A DNA stretch of 64,000 nt from Bryum argenteum (lineage: Eukaryota; Streptophyta; Bryopsida; Bryales; Bryaceae), in NCBI GenBank assembly GCA_037043015.1, contig CM073324.1:11429013-11493012 (forward strand), read 5' to 3'. Shown here one piece after another: positions 1-12,078 of this stretch (position 1 is the stretch's first letter; every line of letters starts with the position of its first letter). The notes below the pieces were generated by a model, which saw nothing but the letters and a program-made list of their open reading frames with translations, ran no database searches and was not told the origin of the DNA. Position numbers and translations under genes: made by a program.

Positions 1-740
1 TTATTTGCATTTCAAAGGATTAAAACATTCATCTTCATTTCATGCAACCATCACTTTTGCAAATCGAAAGTATTACTATTTTCCATACGCACATTATTTG
101 ATAGCCTCACTATGCCTCTTTTAAATCTTTTTATTTAAATAGTGTGCGGCCAAATATAAACGAGATGGGCCATTTTAACCAATATGGAGTTTTGCGTTTC
201 AAGTGAAGCATAACCCATTGCATCCAATTTTAAATTGATTTTGGGGAGTCGGATGTTTTCGCTCACAGAAAGGGCTTAATTTGGATGTTTTGGCAACGTG
301 ACATGCAACATGAGACTATGAGATTGTATGAGATGGTTGTGAATGTAAACGAATCGAATAAGTCGAACTCATGCCACAAAATAATATCAAAAGCAATAGC
401 TGTATATATTGAAAAATGCCCATTGTAGAGTATTCACAATATTTCACACAAGGATAAGGATATACAACAAATAATATGAATAAATATATAATATTTTTAC
501 ATAATTTGTTAATTATATTATTGCTTGAAGCATATCATGTTTTTCTTATACATTGTATTCTCAAAAGCTCAAATATATATGTGCTATTGTGTGTACAACA
601 TTAGTGATAATATTATATAAGATTGTTATTCTCAAGTATATTAAACATAAAGAAATGTTGGTCATGAAATGTATTTAATTCTCATATATGTGTTTAGAAT
701 AAACATAAGCCATTATTAAGTATTAGTAATCAGATTTTTG
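1..740. other. AT-rich intergenic DNA
   Basis: No coding frame, RNA gene or structured repeat could be supported here. The stretch is strongly AT-rich with many short ATATAT-type runs. Confidence 0.5.
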
Positions 741-2252
741 AGTGTTCAAGACAATCTTTTATGGTTAAGCGTATTTAAATATTTTAAATAAAGAGGGTTT
801 GAATTAAAACCAAGTAATTCCCAAACTTAGATAGGTTAACAACCATAATTAAATGCAGCTTGTTGTTGATTACATAAAAAATTGAAAATTTCAGCGTATT
901 TCATTGTCTTGGTCTATTGAACCACACTTTATATTGTGACTCCATTCATGTATTTACTTACAAGTCCAAGAATCTATTTATGAACCTTTTGACTTCATAT
1001 TGTTAAGTGCCCAAGTCAATTCTTCATATTGCCTTCATATTGATTTCAAATTTCTAAGTGCCCAAGGCAATCCTTTATGGTCAAGCGTATTTCAATATTT
1101 CATTAAAAAAAAAAATTCATTAAGAGTTTAAGACTTGATTTCTCTTAAAAATTCCTTCGAGTCATATGACCATACATCAAGAAGGTACTAACCATTCCAA
1201 AACAAACGTGAAACATTTTCAATATATCTACAATACATATTTATGAATAATACATCTGTATACAATAATAATGATTGATAAAGTAAAATTCAAATCTTAA
1301 CAAGATTCAGGAGCCTCCACCGACCGGAATTTTGGAGCAGACTTCATATTGTGACTTCACCCATGTATTTACAAGTCCAAGAACCTAATTATAAACCTTT
1401 TGATTTCATATTGTTAAGGGCCAAAGGCAATTCTTCATATTGACTTCATATTGACTTCAAATTTTTAAGTGCCTAAGGCAATTCTTTATGATGATACTTA
1501 TTTTAAATATTTTAAATAAAGTGGGTTTAAATTAAACCTAAGTGGTTTTTAAACTTAGATATTATGTGTATAGATGGGACTAGAAAGAGGAGCCTTCACC
1601 GGGCTCGAAAAAGGAGCCTCCATTGGGCTTGACATAGGAGCCTCCACCGGGCTTGATCCAGGAGCCTTTACCGGGCTCAAAAGAGGAGCATCTATAGGGT
1701 TGGAAAGAGGAGCTTTCACCGGACTTGAGAAAGGAGCCTCCACTGGGCTTGGCATAGGAGCCTTCGCCGGACTTGAAAAAGGAGCCTCCACCGGGCTTGA
1801 TACATGAGCTTCCGTCGGACTTGAAAAAGGAGCCTCTACTGGGCTTGATACAAGATCTTCCATGGGGCTCAAAAGAGGAGCCTTGATAGGACAAGAAAGA
1901 GTATTTACAATTCCAAGAACCTATTTATGAACCTTTTGACTTCATATTGTTAAATGCCAAGGGCAATTTTTCATATTGACTCAATATTTACTTCATGTTA
2001 ACTTCAAAATTTTAAATGCCCAAGGGGATTCTTTATAGTCAAGCGTATTTTTTTTATTTTAAATAAAGAGTGTTTGAATTAAAACTAAGTAGTTTCCAAG
2101 CTTTAATAAGTTAACAACCATAATTAAATGCAGCATGTTGTTGATTGCATAAAAACTTGAAAGTTTCTATATGTGTATATCTATGTGTTAATCTATTTGA
2201 CTTCACCCATGTATTTACCTACAAGTCCAAGAACCTATTTATAAACCTTTCA
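741..2252. repeat. Diverged tandem array of roughly 200-260 bp units
   Basis: The same block recurs at about 741-892 (partial), 926-1107, 1337-1562, 1900-2165 and 2198-2252 (partial). Each unit carries, in order, a phrase about cytosolic-looking but non-coding text: TTACAAGTCCAAGAACCTA, then CTTCATATTG repeated, then AAGTGCCCAAGGCAATTC, then TTTAAATATTTTAAATAAAG. Copies differ by point changes and small indels, so this is an old array. It is broken between the third and fourth blocks by the 24-bp minisatellite at 1574-1885. I see no coding capacity or terminal inverted repeats. Confidence 0.7.
1574..1885. repeat. 24-bp minisatellite, about 13 copies
   Basis: The unit is close to GGAGCCTCCACCGGGCTTGA plus AAAA or a variant, repeated head to tail about 13 times with point variation. 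Because the unit is a multiple of three, at least three frames stay open and give octapeptide repeats such as GLEKGAST (+) and SPVEAPFS (-). No initiation context, promoter or splice signals support translation, so I read these as repeat-generated ORFs. GC content is much higher than in the AT-rich flanks. Confidence 0.85.
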
Positions 2253-2492
2253 CACGTGTAATTTCATGACTACATGTAATTTTTCTCTAACTTGGTACTT
2301 ATTTACAATTATTTTTGAAATATTACTTTTTGTAAAATCACAATTTTCTTGATTCTCGTCATTCATACATTTGAAAAATGAAAAAATGTTTATGATAATT
2401 TTGTGATCACAGTAAAATTATAATTGTAAAAGCATCGAAGTAAATGTAAAACTTGAGTATATTTTTATTAGAAGAAAAGTTGAAAACACATC

Positions 2493-2725
2493 TTAACCCT
2501 TAAAGGTCTGAACAACCATATTTTGGTTGCTAGAATACAGCGTATTTTGTTTGTATTGGAATGAGTGCACACCTTTAATAGATTTGAGTTCAAAGAACAA
2601 GTTGACATATAAATCCATGCGGTTCTACTAAGCTTTTAAGATCTCAATATAGAGTTTCTTGTTGGTAGCAAATCTCAATTATACGCCACCGTACATACTA
2701 TCCCCAAGGGACCTTTAAGGGTTAA
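2493..2725. mobile_element. 233-bp TTAA-flanked MITE, copy 1
   Basis: The element starts TTAACCCTTAAAGGTC and ends GACCTTTAAGGGTTAA, a 16-bp terminal inverted repeat that includes a TTAA on each side. Two further copies of exactly the same length lie at 34926-35158 and 42581-42813 (inverted). The interior is about 200 bp, shared between copies and non-coding. TTAA target duplication with CCC..GGG ends is the hallmark of piggyBac-type elements. Assignment to that superfamily is inference because no transposase is present. Confidence 0.85.
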
Positions 2726-3846
2726 AGAAAAGAATATATGTCAAAAAGTAAAAATCAATGTGATCACTTGTATAAAAAATATTAAATGAACCTTCACAGA
2801 CATAGCATAGTGAGAGTTCTTCTCATAACTTGTTTCCCAACTTTGTAAGTGAGTTTTTCTCAAATGTTATTTTTCAACTCTCTATTCGTTTCTTCTCTCA
2901 TTTTGTACTTGGTATTGCAATCGATATTGTACAAATTTTCAAATCTTCCACAAAAATAGTGCATTAAAATTCACATGCAATTCACTAAAATCATTTGGAT
3001 TCATGAAATTTTTACACCAAGTTTTCAAAATTGATCAAGTATTAATTAAAAGAAAATTATTAATCAAAATTAATCAAATTTATAATTAATCAAATTTAAA
3101 GCATTAATAAAAAGTAATAAAGTATTAATAAAAATTAATAAAGTACGTTATTACTCTACATGATAACACAGTTTGTCAAGTAATTATTTTATTTTTGAGA
3201 TTTTCAATTTGTTAGTTTTGTTTCTATGTCAATTCCTAATCTTTTGAGTAACATCATTGCTTATTTTGTTTCAAAGATTTAGGTAGCTTAAAGTCCTTGT
3301 TTGTTTCATATAATGTGTACACATATTAATTAGTTATTATTTTATATAAAATATCTTAATTTTAAAATTTAGTATAAATGATCATAACTTTTGTCTACAC
3401 TAGTAAAGTGAGCAAAACAATTTAATACACGTCACAAACCAAGAAATTCTCTTCGTTTTCCATAGATTCTCGTCACAGCATACTAATATTAATTTTCAGG
3501 AAAGTATTCCTCTTTTCCTCTTTGATATTTTTTTGAAGAAAACTTGGTTAATCACTTGATATGGTTACTGATGTAGCTTCTCTATTGACGAGTATTGGCC
3601 ACCCTTGCAAACGCAATCCGGTTTGCTGAGAAAGAAAGAGCCTTTCCATCGCAATGGACGGAGGAGCTCCAACCATTCCCTTGGAGCTACAATCCTTCTC
3701 ATCTCACACATCCGTCATTAGGTCACTTTGCACTCCAATTCAGTTCTTGTTGCCGCGGTCTCGTTGAATCTGCGGGGAGGCAAATAATGGCTTAAGACGC
3801 TTCACGGGAATCGAACATTGACATAACCGGTTTCCAGAGCGAGACG
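2726..3846. other. AT-rich spacer upstream of the ABC transporter
   Basis: No gene or structured repeat is supported. The last few hundred bases probably hold the promoter and 5' leader of the plus-strand transporter gene, but no clear TATA box or initiator could be assigned. Confidence 0.4.
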
Positions 3847-6800
3847 ATGAGTGTTTCGTGCGGCAGTCGAGGATTCTGTAGCATTCAGGAAATTGAGCGC
3901 TCTTCTCAACAATGTCGCGCTCGAGCATTACTCTTGTGCAATTCGCAAATTTCACTGTCAAGGAAATGGAACGTGAGAGAGGGAAATTTGAGGTTGAGGC
4001 AACGTACGCCTCTAATTCCGGTTCCTCGCCAGAGATGGAATTTTTGTGCAAGGTCCTCGGTAACCGAAGACACCGAAAATGGCAACCCTGTGAAGTCGAA
4101 AAATGCTGCTGATTCGTTAAATATCCCTGAAGCCTCATTGCGTCGTGACGCCGCTTCGTCTGAAGCGACATTTGATGGCTGCATTGCGGAGTTTTTGCCT
4201 CCTTCTGAGCGACAGGTTCTTTCTTTATCATATTTCTTGGCGATTTCGCGTATTGACAGATCGAACATATCCAATTTAGAGATAAAACACTGCCAGGAAC
4301 TCGTAATATGAAGTGCAATTTCGCACAGAGTCTGTTATGAACTCACAGTGGAGCTTATAGAGTTCTCGTCCCGTGATGAAGTTCTTATTCAAAGAGTTTC
4401 TTAAGTACGTTTACGAATATGGTGTACTGAATTGAAAGAGATGGCTCTTTGTAGTCTCTTTGAATTGTGACCAATCCGGCTAGATGTCAATTCCTCCGTT
4501 TCAAGCATCCAGTCGTTTTTCTTTCTCTTCTTTCGGTAGAGTATCCAGTGCTACTCATGATTCAATTATGACAATTCTGGACAGAGAAAAGTCAAATTAT
4601 GCGAGAGGTTTTGAAGGAAAAAAGAGAGCTGAAAGTGGCACGTACAGGTTGTGAAGTTTAGGAGCTTGTTATCAAGAGTTTACGTCGCACACGTTTGATA
4701 GGTGACCGAGACTTGGTTTTTGACGTCACTACTCACTCTGGGGATGAGTGGATATTTCTTGGAATTGCACAACAATTTGCTGTGATTCTGTTGACTGAGA
4801 TGTTGGAAACTTCAAGTATCAACCAGTTCTCAAAGCTTGATAAGCAAGATCTCATCTCCCACGCATTGTCGGATCTGTTTCTTTGTAGAGGCTGGCTACG
4901 GATTTGCCTACTCTTCTCCGGAGGTTTTGGAAGGTGGCTGCTCCATACTGGAGCTCAGAAGATAAAGTGAAGGCACGCTTCTGGTTGCTTGGAGTTTTCG
5001 CACTCACTCTAGCTACTACAGGCATCAGTGTAGGATTCAATTTTCTGGGACGGGACTTCTACAATGCACTAGCGAGTAAGTATGCCACCTTTAAATCTAT
5101 TTTATCTCAACAATTGCAGTCGCAATGAAGCAAGCAGATCAGTGGGCCGCGAGTGAATGATCTTTGCTCGTTGTCCACGATCGAGCACGCTCTGTAAATA
5201 CAGTATCCGAAAACACGGAGAAACTCTACTCGAAGTATCTAAACTTGAGGGATGGTTTTTTGCAGGCAAGGATCAAGAGCAATTCTATAACCAGCTAATC
5301 AAATATTTTGCGGCGTTCATCGGAGGCATTCCAGTAAGCACTTCAACTTACACGATTAAGAAATTTGTTGATGTTGTAATAAGTGCTTATTTGAGGAGTC
5401 AGTTATTCTATCTACCAGATGTCAAGTCTTTATTATTGGTCTACGAAATCAATGAACCAGAGATGCATGAGCATTGGATCTGATCTCAGAGCGTAATAGT
5501 TCTTTGATGTCTTTGTGCTCAGTCCCTTTAGTGGTAGACGCTGGATTGGTGATTATCTCTGAAAATGTGGATTTGACCTGGTAGGTTTTTGTTCTGCGAG
5601 ATTATTTCAGAGATACACTCGCTCTCAGATGGCGTGGTTGGATGACAACGCAATACCTGGACAAATATTTCGAGAATCGAACATTTTACAATATCCAGTC
5701 TCAGTCAATGATAGATAATCCTGATCAACGTATTGTAGACGACTTGAATGCTTTCTCTGGGAGCGCTCTTGGCTTTGCTTTAGCTTTATTCAATGCCACT
5801 ATCAACCTGATATCCTTCAGCGGGATCCTCTACGGAATTTATCCTCCGTTATTCTTTGTCCTCCTAGTTTACTCAATAGGAGGAACCGCCATAAGCGTGT
5901 TCTTAGGCAAGGTGAGCGCTTACTTCACAGATTATCATTTCCCGTTCATTCTTAGTTTGCTTTCTTAGCTGAGGTCGTTCACAGAGTCTGAACTCACTAC
6001 GTTATCTCGCTTGGCACTTCCATCGTCATGATTTGCTGTGAACTCGTGCTAATGAGTATTATTTTGCAGAATCTTGTAGGTCTGAATTTTATGCAAGAAA
6101 AGAAGGAAGCAGATTTTCGGTATGGATTAGTCCGCGTTCGAGAGAATGCAGAATCAATAGCTTTCTACGGAGGCGAGACCAGCGAGATACAACTCCTGCT
6201 CCAGCGGTTCAAGCAGTCTTTCGACAATTACACCGTATGTTTATCCTCTTCGTTGATATCCTATTTGTAGGAGATTCAAGTATTTCAGACGTTATTTTTG
6301 TTGAAATGGGACTTATTAACGTGCAATTATCTGTTTTCGGTTCCCGTACATGGGTCATGCTGCTGGATTTTAGTAGATCCGCGATTGCGCAATCTCTTTC
6401 ATAGAACTCTCGTCTCCTTCCTGAAGTTGGAGACTGAAGTATTCACTTGCTGGGCTGATGAAATAGGCTTGTGAATGGCTGTAGAAGCCATTTTCATTTC
6501 CTTACAAATCTTGTCTCGCGTGGGTGACAGCAACTACTCATTGCATCAAGGAACCTGGACTTCTTTACAAGCTTCTACCGTTATCTCATCCAACTCTTGC
6601 CAGCAGCCGTAGTGGCACCCTTGTATTTCGCGGGAAAGATAGAGTTTGGTGTAATCAATCAGTCTTTCTCGGCATTCAACAATGTTCTTAGCGACTTTTC
6701 CATCATCGTCTACCAATTTCAGTCACTTAGTGCATTCTCTGCCGTGGTGGACCGACTAGGTGAGTATTTAGGAAAAGCTTGAAAATGTAGAGATATGTCC

Positions 6801-8979
6801 CTCTTGTTTGCATTATGCTTGATGTATTTCGATTGACCAACTATGGTATTTATTCTTTCTTACACTTGGTGATACATCGTGTTTCAGGTGAATTTACTGA
6901 TATCTTAGATGAGCAGAATGCGCTTTCACAAGTTACTTTTCAAAGTAGAGGCGTTGTAGCTGATCTACCCGCTTCCGAAGGAAAGATCATGGGTTCGACG
7001 TCAGAGTTACCATCGAAGTCACGTATCAATCTGGTCGACGTCCAAGAGTCGGAAAGCACAGCGCATCCACTTCTCGTACTTGAGGACGTGACATTATATA
7101 CCCCTCAGTACTCCATGTCACTCTTTAAGGACCTTTCTTTGGTCGTAAACAAAGGGGAAGACCTGCTGGTGAGTATTCACGCTCATTCTTCACTCTTGAT
7201 TTTGAGCCAGCATGTTGTTGATTATTGAGTGTGGTAGAATTGTTTTGCTGCTGAATATTATGGGTGCATACTGAAATAACAGGTCCGCTAATGCTGCTTA
7301 ATAGGTATCTCAGTTCAGCGGTCCGTATATGTGAATCCCCAAGCGTGATTCAACTGCTTCTAACTTCTTTGGCGACATCCTGTGGAATAGATCATGGGCG
7401 CAAGTGGTAGTGGTAAGACATCCTTATTGAGGGCCATTGCTGGGCTCTGGAGATCGGGGTCCGGCACAATCAAACGATACGTGAAACATCGGGTCGAGGT
7501 AGGAAGCGAGGACATGGGAGCGGCCGATGCTAGTACGATGCAGAATGGAACCAGTGAAAGCCCTGGACAAAAGCTGGTCGAGGAGGTAATCAATCTTAGT
7601 GATAAGATATCTGTTTTATTCGAGTTCGGCTTTCATTAATGATCTGCAGTCTTTCAAAGGTATTTGAGTGATTATCCAGTTTGAAATGAATTTCTCCTGA
7701 GTCCTATGAATCATTCGATCACTGACAAGTGTGCATAATTGAACTGGGGATCCAAGTCAGTTATGTACATACTTTGTTCTACAGAGTGTGCATTCTTAGG
7801 TTCACCTCGTAGTGCGTATTGTGTTCATACCTTAGTCGAAGCAATGCAGAGCAAGAAACCCTCTGGATGGCGTTTCTACACCGGTCCTGTTTGATTCGCA
7901 CTTCTCTTGACTAACTTTTGAGGCTAGAACCGCTTTCACCAGCATTCTTATCTTCTGTGTGTATTATGCAATGATAGCAGTCCACTGAGAGTCCTTCTTC
8001 TTACTCAAGGACTTTTTATTTTCGCATCTAACTTAATTGGGTGGCATTATAGAGTGGAGAAGTAGATAAGACCAATGGTGCCATCGTGCAAGATGTGGAG
8101 ACCATGGGGAGCGGCGAGGTTTTTTTCTTGCCACAGCGGCCATACATGGTGCTTGGCACTCTTCGTCAGCAGTTACTGTACCCAAGATGGAGCGAAGTTG
8201 AAGTCAATGTTGAAACTTCTAATGGTAAAGTATTCTGCCTAGGCAGCTTTCCTTCTATATTAGTAACCGTTCGCTTTAACACAAATTCCGGGGCTGTACT
8301 TGCTGACATTTTACGTCTATCTTCTACAGGCTCTTTGCCGTTCGTTTCGAAAAACGACAATGTGAAATCGAAAGCAGCGCAGGGGTTACCTCCAAACGAC
8401 GATCAGCTTGTTGAGGTTCTAGAGCGTGTTCGATTAGGACACTTGATGGACCGCTGTGATGGTTTGGATTCATACGTGGAATGGGCCAGTGTGCTATCGT
8501 TGGGAGAGCAACAACGCCTCGCCTTTGCACGCCTTCTTCTATCTCGACCTCAGTTAGCACTTATGGATGAGTCAACCAGCGCGTTGGATGAGAACAATGA
8601 GGTACTTAAACTCAATCCTGAGTACTTTTCTATCAATCTCCTGTATGGAATCCGAGGTGGGCCATCGAAGTTGCAACACACTTGTCACGCCGGTGCTGTG
8701 TTCGTGTATCCTGACTACATGCAATGCGTAATGTTGTGACGCTCGTAAGGCTAGCACTGCTGGAGGTCTCATCTTTATTGAATGGATTTGCAGATAAGTC
8801 TTTACACGGCGATCCAGGAAGTGGGTGTGACATTCATCAGTGTAGGACATCGCAGCAGTCTTCGACGTTTCCACAAAAACATATTACAGTTTGAAGAAGC
8901 CCAAGGAAGCAGCGGCACGACTTGGAAACTATCCAGACTTGCAGAGGCTGATTCTCCATCCAGAAGAACAAAGGCTTAG
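3847..8979 (+). CDS. ABCD2: ABC half transporter, subfamily D member 2-like (plastid type), 11 exons
   Basis: Half-size ABC exporter related to plant chloroplast ABCD2 and bacterial YddA; the transported substrate is not known from sequence. Exons: 3847-4215, 4889-5075, 5266-5333, 5585-5911, 6070-6234, 6531-6759, 6888-7168, 7391-7585, 8053-8224, 8330-8601, 8794-8979. Together they encode about 816 aa, and all junction phases agree. The first ~120 residues are rich in R and S and low in acids early on, which suits a transit peptide. The membrane domain follows, with RDFYNALA, GWMTTQYLDKYFENRTFYN and ENAESIAFYGGE. The nucleotide-binding domain has Walker A GASGSGKTS (545-553), signature LSLGEQQ (720-726), Walker B LALMDE (D744, E745) and an H-loop histidine near 774. 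Exon 1 and its weak GTTCTT donor are inferred; exons 2-11 are secure. Confidence 0.9.
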
Positions 8980-10246
8980 AACCTCGGCTCGTCGTTCGAA
9001 CTTTCGCGGTGGCAATTCTTAACCACTCTTGAGTAGGCACCCTCCTTTGTATCAAAATGTGTAACTTCAATCCTTCTTGTGCCACTTTCGTAGGCCTTTC
9101 ACATATGTCTCTCCAAGTTCATATCCTGTATTTTGAAGGTGTGTAAACTACCATCATTGGGGTGCACAGTATTGAGCAAGCAGTATAGTGCATCACTTTT
9201 ACGAGTTAAATTTCTGATATGTTCATATTGTTAACCATAACGAATGACGCACTACTGTATGGAACTGAAAACTAATGTATGATACATTCAAGGGTAAAGA
9301 GTAGCTCGAATACATTCTATTGAACTTCAAAACAATGTACTGAAGTGACATCATAGGTTTGCATTCATCTTGTGATATTCTTGGCACATACGAGAGTTTG
9401 TTGATGTTACACAACTTCAATGATAAGTGTTTATTAAGATTTAGAGGAAGTATCTAACATGAGATATTGAAGGTTCATCAGAAATTATTGATAAATTACG
9501 TTCTACTCTACGTGAGTTTAGGCATTGGCATTGTGCATCAAAATAGAGTAATAGTCATAGAAGCTCCTCCAGGATATTTGCCCGTGTGCGTGACTACTGT
9601 CGTTGTGCATGCAAGAGACTACCGGTGGGCATTTTCTACACACTTTCCACATGCCAAGCATTTACGAAAAGATGTTAATCAAAAGGATGATATTGATATT
9701 ACAAAAGTTGAGCATATGCGTTCTTGCATGCTGAAGGCACGTACTCATAATAGGCAGGGACAAGTGCAGTGTATGTAAGAGAAATACTGTGGTCAAAGAT
9801 TGTCTGTCTCAGTCGACAATGCATCGCTCTCCCAAGCTAAGGGCAAATTGGATGCGACATGGAAACGAATGTCGGCCTCAAAGTCCGATTGGGACGTATC
9901 ATAGCACTCCGATCACACAAAACAACTCACATTAATGTTCGGTAAGTATCACTAACACCTAATGAGGATATTTATACAGAACTGTACAGTAACATCAACC
10001 ACAAGCTAAGCGCTCGTGCTCTGCTCAGCCTACTTTGAGAGGCTTTCTATGTCATCTCGGAGAAAGCAAATTGCTTCCACCGAGGGGTGTTGAGGAACTC
10101 GGATCCAAAAATTGTACGTGCTCCAAACGGGAGGTCAAAAAAAATCCGGTGCAGCAACGTACAAAACTCGAGGCAGTTTCTTTCCGGAGCCAAGTTCTTG
10201 AGATGTGGCTCGAGTTCTACAGGATTTGAAGAAAAAAAAAGCTTCA
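8980..10246. other. Intergenic region between convergent genes
   Basis: This holds the 3' ends of the plus-strand transporter and the minus-strand DUF1442 gene. A 103-codon open frame at 9467-9778 shows no family resemblance and no start context, so I do not call it. No repeats with clear ends were found. Confidence 0.4.
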
Positions 10247-11110
10247 TCAGCACTGTAGAAATTCGTTCGAATACATTTTCTCTAAGTCCATGGCCCAGCT
10301 TACTCGTTTGGTAAGCCTTCTCCCTTGTTGGCTCCTTCCATTGTCCTCATCCGCAGAAGATAGTCTAGAAATCTCGATGCCCTTGCCGATTGGCAAAGTG
10401 ATAGACCTGGCTCCCGGTCTATTCTTTATGATTTTCCCATAGGCAGCTGTTGCTTTCCTATCGAACAAGTTGCCGGCAACCACAACAGCTCTTGTGGAGT
10501 TGAATCGTAAGACTTCGAAAAGCTCAACATTATGTTCCTTCGCACAATCGATCAGAGCAAAATCCACGTCTACGTACTGTGGCAGAATGTCTTCGGCGTC
10601 GCCAATTATAAACTCGACGACTCTGGATAGTCCCAGCTCCTTCATCGCCACCATGGCATCAAGAAGAGCCTGTGAATTGGATAAGATGCAAATCAAGCGG
10701 CCACCTATTTGCCGTGCTGCGACAGCGAGTGCAATCGTCGACGGGCCAGCGCAAGAAGTGACCTCGACGATGAGTTTTGCCTCGATTCCCGCGGCCAAGG
10801 CGGCTATGAACTCTGTGCTGTTGGGCTCTGTCCCCGCTGTGGTATACTTTTTCTGCTTTGCGATCTTACTCTGCATCAAGAAACAAAGGAAAGATCAGCA
10901 ACAGAAATTGGCACACGACGAAGATGCAAAGTAGGATATGCTCATGAACTTGAAACACAAGCGTGAACAGTTACACCATCAGCAGTTTCAATTTCTCCTG
11001 CATAACAGTGTCATTGTCGTATGTAATTCATCTAAGACGCTGCCACTTACCAGTTTAAGCGCATCGAGGTAGGCATTTGCAGCGCTTTCCGGAGACCAAC
11101 TCATGCTCAT
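10247..11110 (-). CDS. DUF1442 family protein (Rossmann-like, methyltransferase-like fold)
   Basis: Two exons on the minus strand: 11051-11110 (MSMSWSPESAANAYLDALKL) and 10247-10870, joined in phase 0 with donor CTG|GTAAGT and acceptor GATGCAG|AGT. The product is about 227 aa, the usual size for this plant-specific family of unknown function. Diagnostic features are the N-terminal WSPE..A..AYLDALK motif, EFIAALAAG, a glycine-containing nucleotide-fold segment (VEVTSCAGPSTIALAVAAR), and TLPIGKGIEISRL near the end. About 35 residues after that motif are less conserved and could reflect a variable tail. No catalytic residues can be named. The neighbouring convergent ABC gene gives no functional hint. 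Confidence 0.9.
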
Positions 11111-11883
11111 CGAGGAGGACGTCAGGAGCACAAACTGTTACAACAACGGCTACGCTGTGCCGACTAAACTCCGCGCGTGCAGCAACAGTCCGTCGCGAAC
11201 AATTTAAACGTAACCAAGAAGCAACTCAAACAAACGAGTAGCAAGGAACAGATGCTCTCCCGTAACTGAGTAGGACAGGGGAGAAGGACTATGCACTAGT
11301 CAAGACTGCGAGCTCGTGGGAAGACGGCGGATTCGGAACGGTCACACTTCCGTGCACAAATAGGAAACAGGAATTTATTGCATTCCCGACTCACTCGCTA
11401 CCTTTCTGACTCAGATACTTCTCAACCTTAAAGTTCGAGAAATAAAAGCGCAACTCAGTGAAGCATCTTCTACGACGAGCTTCTTTCGGATACAACGAAG
11501 TAGTGCACAACAGCACCAAAACACCTCAAGATTCCTCACTTTAGTACAAAAGAGCGAATGTACAGTTCTAGGCCGCCTCTCAGGAAGTACCTAGCCACTC
11601 ACACTATCTGCGCTCCTCAAGAAAATCTCTTCTCGATAGGCACTTTCCACTTAACCACTGTAATGTCCTCTCGCTCGCAAAGCGCATGCAAGATATGATC
11701 AAGAAAGATCTGTAGCATGGAGAGAGCGAGAGAGAGAGAGGAACTTTGCTCTAAAGAGAAAGCGCAGCAGTGATGACGAAGTGGAGCTGTTCACTGGTGC
11801 ATGCGTCCTGTTATAAAGGCGAGCTTACTTACTTCGGGATGAGATCGTCCGACTTGTCTGACTTTGTCGAATAGTCAAAAAAC
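11111..11883. promoter_or_regulatory. Divergent promoter region with GA/CT tract and TATA box
   Basis: This lies upstream of the minus-strand DUF1442 start and of the plus-strand ATG at 11884. A GA-rich tract at 11720-11741 reads as a CT tract on the minus strand, a common plant core-promoter or 5' leader feature. TATAAA at 11812-11817 faces the plus strand, about 70 bp upstream of the 11884 ATG. Which gene uses which element is inference. Confidence 0.45.
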
Positions 11884-12078
11884 ATGGCGGAACAATCAAG
11901 AATCCGGGAAGCGTCAAAGCGAATGCGAAGGAAGGTGATGGCGATGATGCACACCGTGAGATGCAAGCGAGCCTTTTCCTACGATGAAAATTTCCGTCAA
12001 TCAAAATTACGTAAAATTAAGTACTGTAGGCTGGCTATACAAGTTTTTGATGCCTTGGAGGACGAAGATGAGCAGTGA
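11884..12078 (+). CDS. Small basic ORF of unknown function (candidate)
   Basis: A 64-aa frame starts AACATGGCGGAA, a good plant initiation context, 70 bp downstream of TATAAA. The first half is strongly basic (SKRMRRKVMAMMH, RCKRAF) and the tail acidic (ALEDEDEQ). I do not recognise a family and no splice partner was found. It may be a small protein, the first part of a longer spliced gene, or chance. Confidence 0.35.
   Translation: MAEQSRIREASKRMRRKVMAMMHTVRCKRAFSYDENFRQSKLRKIKYCRLAIQVFDALEDEDEQ

Noticed and set aside
1555-1894. ORFs of about 105 aa on both strands
   Set aside because: They are by-products of a 24-bp repeat that stays open in several frames.
3740-4318. 192-aa minus-strand ORF
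   Set aside because: It lies antisense to the likely transit-peptide exon of the ABC gene and has no recognisable domain.
9467-9778. 103-aa plus-strand ORF
   Set aside because: No family resemblance, non-ATG-looking context and atypical composition; likely chance.
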